Below, piece by piece: positions 52,582 through 53,826 of a stretch of DNA of 53,826 nucleotides. How positions within the stretch are numbered: position 1 is the stretch's first letter; every line of letters begins with the position of its first letter. Position numbers and translations under genes: made by a program. Below the pieces are notes generated by a model. It did no database searches. It saw nothing but the letters and a program-made list of their open reading frames with translations, and was not told where the DNA came from. The DNA lies in NCBI GenBank assembly GCA_016212695.1, contig JACREX010000079.1, positions 1-53,826 of the forward strand, read 5' to 3'. Source of the stretch: Bacteroidia bacterium. GTDB lineage: Bacteria; Bacteroidota; Bacteroidia; Bacteroidales; GWF2-35-48.

Positions 52582-53653
52582 ATGGAACAATTATCCTTAT
52601 GTGATAAACAAATTGAAGGTATTCCCGTAACAGACCTTTTCACGGCCTATTATGATGCCCGAAAGAATAAAAGAAAAACGATGAATGCACTGTCGTTTGA
52701 AATGAACTACGAAAGCAGCCTGTTTCAGTTGCATGAAGAAATTATAAACAGGAAATATGTGATAAAGCCAAGTATATGCTTTATAAATTTCAGCCCTGTT
52801 CAGCGTGAGATATTTGCAGCCGATTTCAGGGACAGGATAGTTCACCATCTTATTTTTAATTACATCAGTCACGTATTTGAGTCTTTGTTAATCAATGACT
52901 GTTACAGTTGCCGTACAGGCAAAGGAACACATTATGGTATAAAGCAAATAGACCATTTTATTCGTTCATGCTCACAAAATTATAAGCAGGAATGCTATAT
53001 CTTAAAACTTGATATAAAAGGATATTTTATGGGTATAAACAAGGAATTGCTTTATAATAAAGTACAACAGTCGTTACTTGACAAAAAAGAAAAATTGACC
53101 TTTGACCTTCCATTAGTCCTGTACCTGATTAAAAGAACTATATTCAACGACCCGACAAAGAATTGTGTCATAAAAGGTAAAAAATCGGACTGGAACGATT
53201 TACCGAAGACTAAAAGCCTGTTTCATGCATCAGAAAATTGCGGTTTGCCGATTGGAAATCTTACCTCACAATTATTCGGTAATGTTTATCTGAACGAATT
53301 TGATCATTGGGTTAAAAAAGATTTGCACATAAAACATTACGGCAGGTACGTTGACGATTTTGTACTTATACATCCAAGCAAAGAATATTTGAAATTATGC
53401 ATTCCGGCCATCCATCCGTGAATATTTGAAAGAAAAGCTACATCTCGAATTGCATCCCAATAAAATTTATCTGCAACATTTTACAAAAGGCGTTAAATTT
53501 CTTGGCGCAGTAATAAAACCATTCAGAATTTACATTGCCGACCGGACAAAAGGTAATTTTTATAAAGAAATTGAAGTACAAAATAAAATAGCGAGAGACC
53601 ATAAACCGAAAAAAGAAGAAAATGAAGCCTTTTTAAGTAGGGTCTGCTCATGA
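52582..53653 (+). pseudogene. DGR reverse transcriptase, frameshifted and truncated
   Basis: The first 279 codons encode a DGR-type RT: DLFTAYYDARKNKRKT near 19-34, DRIVHHLIFNYI, LKLDIKGYF, the DGR-specific GLPIGNLTSQLFGNVYLNEF (221-240, SQ where other RTs have QG), and YVDD at 256-259 (53347-53358). After KLCIPAI a tandem duplication ATCCATCC (53410-53417) shifts the frame and stops it at 53421. Removing one copy restores REYLKEKLHLELHPNKIYL and the VKFLGAVIKPF thumb region, open to 53653. The end NEAFLSRV then breaks off into CS-stop where relatives continue with a helical SYLG-type segment. The palm is intact but two faults remove the C-terminus, so this RT is very probably inactive. Confidence 0.87.
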
Positions 53654-53826
53654 ATGCGACCTGATTTTTTAAATTTAGTTCCAATTTTTTCAAGGAGATG
53701 CTACCAAAAATTCTATTTTTTCAAAAATAATGTTTTTTGAGCTTTTTGTGATACAATAGTTCGGTAAAAATTTGATATTAACAAAGGTATGTAAATAACT
53801 TTTACAACCGACCAGTAGGACAAAAG
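53645..53826. other. AT-rich sequence after the RT break, possible mobile-element end
   Basis: From about 53645 the RT coding pattern stops inside a codon run and is replaced by GTCTGCTCATGAATGCGACC followed by AT-rich non-coding sequence to the edge. This is what an insertion-sequence end next to its promoter region would look like, but the other end and any transposase are outside the window, so the call is tentative. Confidence 0.35.

Noticed and set aside
53405-53430. Programmed frameshift in the RT
   Set aside because: There is no slippery heptamer; a tandem ATCC duplication explains the shift more simply.
1-53826. tRNA or rRNA genes
   Set aside because: I looked through the intergenic regions and saw no cloverleaf with a CCA end or rRNA-like sequence; a tRNAscan run would settle it.

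Overview
The window reads as a chromosomal piece of a member of the Bacteroidota, probably uncultured. Evidence: type IX secretion (T9SS) sorting domains, a TonB-dependent receptor with a carboxypeptidase-regulatory N-domain, a Bacteroidota-type TamB, the N-terminal domain typical of this phylum's surface fibre proteins, and promoters of the TTTG-N19-TAnnTTTG type. No rRNA or tRNA gene was seen.

Layout. 1-1071: left-edge fragment of a surface fibre protein. 1487-12037: housekeeping and envelope genes (fabG, a VWA-like membrane protein, miaA, a TonB-type receptor, a DPP IV peptidase, yjbQ, lptB, a bifunctional nuclease). 12398-14965: rplU-rpmA, a GxxExxY gene flanked by repeats, serS. 14962-23756: an outer-membrane barrel, a T9SS hydrolase, tamB and a damaged TPR-SpoIIE phosphatase gene. 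23861-24480: a VapC-type toxin-antitoxin pair. 24676-40904: a 16-kb surface-fibre locus with three long proteins carrying YadA-head-like repeats and different C-terminal maturation domains, plus a giant T9SS adhesin split by an in-frame TGA. 41210-45754: rpsO-pnp, then cysK and a MoeB-rhodanese gene. 45814-50235: a small repeat protein and an enoyl-CoA hydratase / 3-hydroxyacyl-CoA dehydrogenase / thiolase operon. 50247-51785: a DUF4160/DUF2442 pair and a nitronate monooxygenase.

The most notable region is the right end, 51872-53653: a diversity-generating retroelement (DGR) with avd, template repeat (TR) and reverse transcriptase (RT) in order. The TR looks intact (16 AAY codons in 60, a C-type-lectin-like GFSVRCVKD ending, and a strong hairpin right after it). 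The avd gene carries a frame-changing internal deletion. The RT carries a 4-bp tandem duplication after its YVDD box and then ends abruptly in foreign-looking sequence. No variable repeat lies in the window, so the target is either elsewhere in the genome or lost.

Secondary themes are several families of short dispersed palindromes and repeats between genes, including one copy that looks inserted into a flank of the GxxExxY gene, and a number of broken or non-canonically started genes (TPR-SpoIIE, giant adhesin, avd, RT, miaA, tamB). These could be real decay or, in part, assembly error. All family assignments come from reading motifs by eye; no database search was run.
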